A stretch of 64,000 bases of DNA from Paramecium tetraurelia (lineage: Eukaryota > Ciliophora > Oligohymenophorea > Peniculida > Parameciidae), in assembly GCF_000165425.1 (NCBI RefSeq), contig NW_001799017.1:62001-126000 (forward strand). The letters are read 5' to 3'. Shown here piece by piece: positions 62,496 through 64,000 of the stretch. The notes below the pieces were generated by a model. It ran no database searches and was not told the origin of the DNA. It saw nothing but the letters and a program-made list of their open reading frames with translations. The translations under genes and the position numbers were made by a program. Each line of letters starts with the position of its first letter. The first letter of the stretch is position 1.

Positions 62496-64000
62496 TCATT
62501 TTTTCATTGTTTTGCTTTTTGGTTTTATTTTTTAGACATATAACTATTAAACTGAGACTTAGGTTTTTTTCTAAGAACTGGCACTCTTCTGAGCACTAGT
62601 AATTCTTTGAGTTTCAATGTTAGATTGTGTTTTTTGTTTTGAATTGATTTTTGGACTTTCAAGCATGGCCTTATACTGTTAGAATGGAGTCTTAATATTT
62701 AAATTATTCATATTAAGTTGATTGATATTGATGTTGATATTAGCTGACAGAGGAACAGATGATTGGGATGTATAGATTTTGAAGAGTTTTTCAGAAGATT
62801 TGGTATGTGTTAATGACTACTTGGCATCTTATCCCATATTAGTGTGCATTTTCATAGAGAGGTGCTTCTAATGCTTATTAGGAGAGTTTATCTCTGTATA
62901 ATGAGTTTATGTCTGACTTTTCTTATGAGTAGGAATTACTAAATTGGGACTATTGCTTTATTTCAATGGTTATTATGATTATATTAATTTTAATTGCTCT
63001 GAAGATATGCTTCTAGTACTAGTGATGTAATGAATGCTGTTTTGTTTAGATTGATAATTCGATATGTGATTAGCTTTTCCTGATTATTTGGAACTGAATA
63101 GACATGGATTTGCGTGATTAACAGTTAAAATCTGTTATTTTAAGAACTTTTGTAAATCCGTATCTCCATTGCTGCTATTGATAAGTTTATTGGAAGAAAC
63201 TAAGGACTTTTGGGAAGTATCTTTACTTAAGGTCTTGAAATGTCCTTTTTGTTGAGGAGACTTTTAGACTGGCCTTTTACTTATTCCTGCAGCATAGATA
63301 TTTTATTTGTCCTTATAAAATTGAGTATTTTTGGATATTAGTTATTTAAGTAATTTCAAGTTAGGGGGATACTAAGATTTCTATTGCTATTATTGAGTCA
63401 TAGTCATCCATGTTGCATCAATATTCTAATATGAGGGGAGATATATTTACAATAATTTCATCACTAGCCTTAGACTTTAAGATCTCTCTTAACACTGAAA
63501 GACTTGACACTTGAGTCTACTGGGTTATGCTATTTAATACTTTGATGTCTTCTTTGAGCTTCTCATATTCTAATTATTTTGATGTGATTACATGTGCAAT
63601 TACTAGCATCTTCCACTGGAATACCAAGCATGAATTTTATCTTCCTATACTCTATCTATCTAATGGTTTAATCTAAAAATAATGTACTTCTTTTTCTCAT
63701 AAAAATAGATTGCCAAATCAGACACTCTTGGCATGAACATTCTTGGAATATCTTTGTGATACTTGTAGTATTCTAACAATTACTCAAACTTCATAGGTTG
63801 ATCATTTTGTGGGTAAAATCTATGAAGCAACATTAATTATCCTGTATATACCTTTTTAGAAATTCATCATAATCTTCAAGAGTCAATCTATCTTTGAATT
63901 TAATAACCCATGATATTGGCTTTGTTGAAAATAAATCCTCGTATTTTCTTCCATTCCATTGCGATTATGAGTATTTCGTGTACAAAGCCTAAATGCCATT
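62496..64000 (-). CDS. Hypothetical protein with long Ser/Gln/Lys-rich tail (5' end cut by window)
   Basis: The visible part starts in mid-gene (QWNGRKYEDLFSTKPISWVI, LTLEDYDEFLKRFYPQNDQP) and has a globular, aromatic-rich section to about residue 100 (RMFMPRVSDLAIYFYEKKKY). It continues with a short coiled coil (YEKLKEDIKVLNSITQQ) and a long unstructured Ser/Gln/Asn/Lys-rich tail ending KSKTMKK then TGA. Introns of 32, 22, 22 and 25 nt fit. No family was recognised; the N-terminus lies beyond base 64000. Confidence 0.6.

Overview
The window reads as macronuclear DNA of a ciliate of the Paramecium type. It is very AT-rich. Protein-coding frames run through TAA and TAG (both read as Gln) and end only at TGA. 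The frames are interrupted by tiny introns of about 18-34 nt, usually starting GTA and ending TAG, CAG or AAG. Under the standard code almost every gene looks broken; under the ciliate code with these introns removed, about 40 genes appear. No tRNA, rRNA, CRISPR array, telomeric repeat or complete transposon was recognised.

Layout. 1-10.8 kb: HP1-like chromo/chromo-shadow protein (cut by the left edge), a long coiled-coil protein, an NBR1-like autophagy receptor, a large DENN-domain Rab-GEF-like protein, a small unknown gene and a calcium-dependent protein kinase. 11.8-15.8 kb: a divergent pair (an unknown protein and a protein with ubiquitin-like folds and a Q/N-rich linker), a small ORF and an MNS1-like ciliary coiled-coil protein. 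16-20.8 kb: a laforin-like glycogen phosphatase, a protein kinase and an unknown protein, all on the minus strand. 20.9-28.3 kb: front-end fatty acid desaturase, SHAQKF-type Myb protein, LITAF-type membrane protein, SPRY protein and a helix-turn-helix protein, separated by the emptiest stretches of the window. 28.4-31.5 kb: small poorly characterised genes. 31.7-35.4 kb: two decaying copies of the 11.8-13.8 kb locus, which also carry an ADP-ribosyltransferase-like domain. 35.7-43.5 kb: RecQ helicase, two coiled-coil genes, the translation release factor eRF1 and a ZIP metal transporter. 44.5-50.6 kb: an orphan piggyBac-type cysteine-rich domain, a catalytically degenerate P-type ATPase, a B-box protein and CKS1. 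50.9-64 kb: an unknown protein, a PTB-like RNA-binding protein, a glycine-rich membrane protein, APC8/CDC23, a pseudophosphatase, a very long coiled-coil protein and an unknown protein cut by the right edge.

The genes are unrelated housekeeping genes packed tightly, often with under 100 bp between them; no operon is evident. The points most worth following are the P-type ATPase with lost catalytic motifs, the orphan piggyBac-type domain, the duplicated and decaying ubiquitin-like/ADP-ribosyltransferase-like locus (including a 159-bp block identical between the two copies), the Cys-to-Ser pseudophosphatase, and the window's own eRF1, whose variant NIKS motif fits UGA-only termination.
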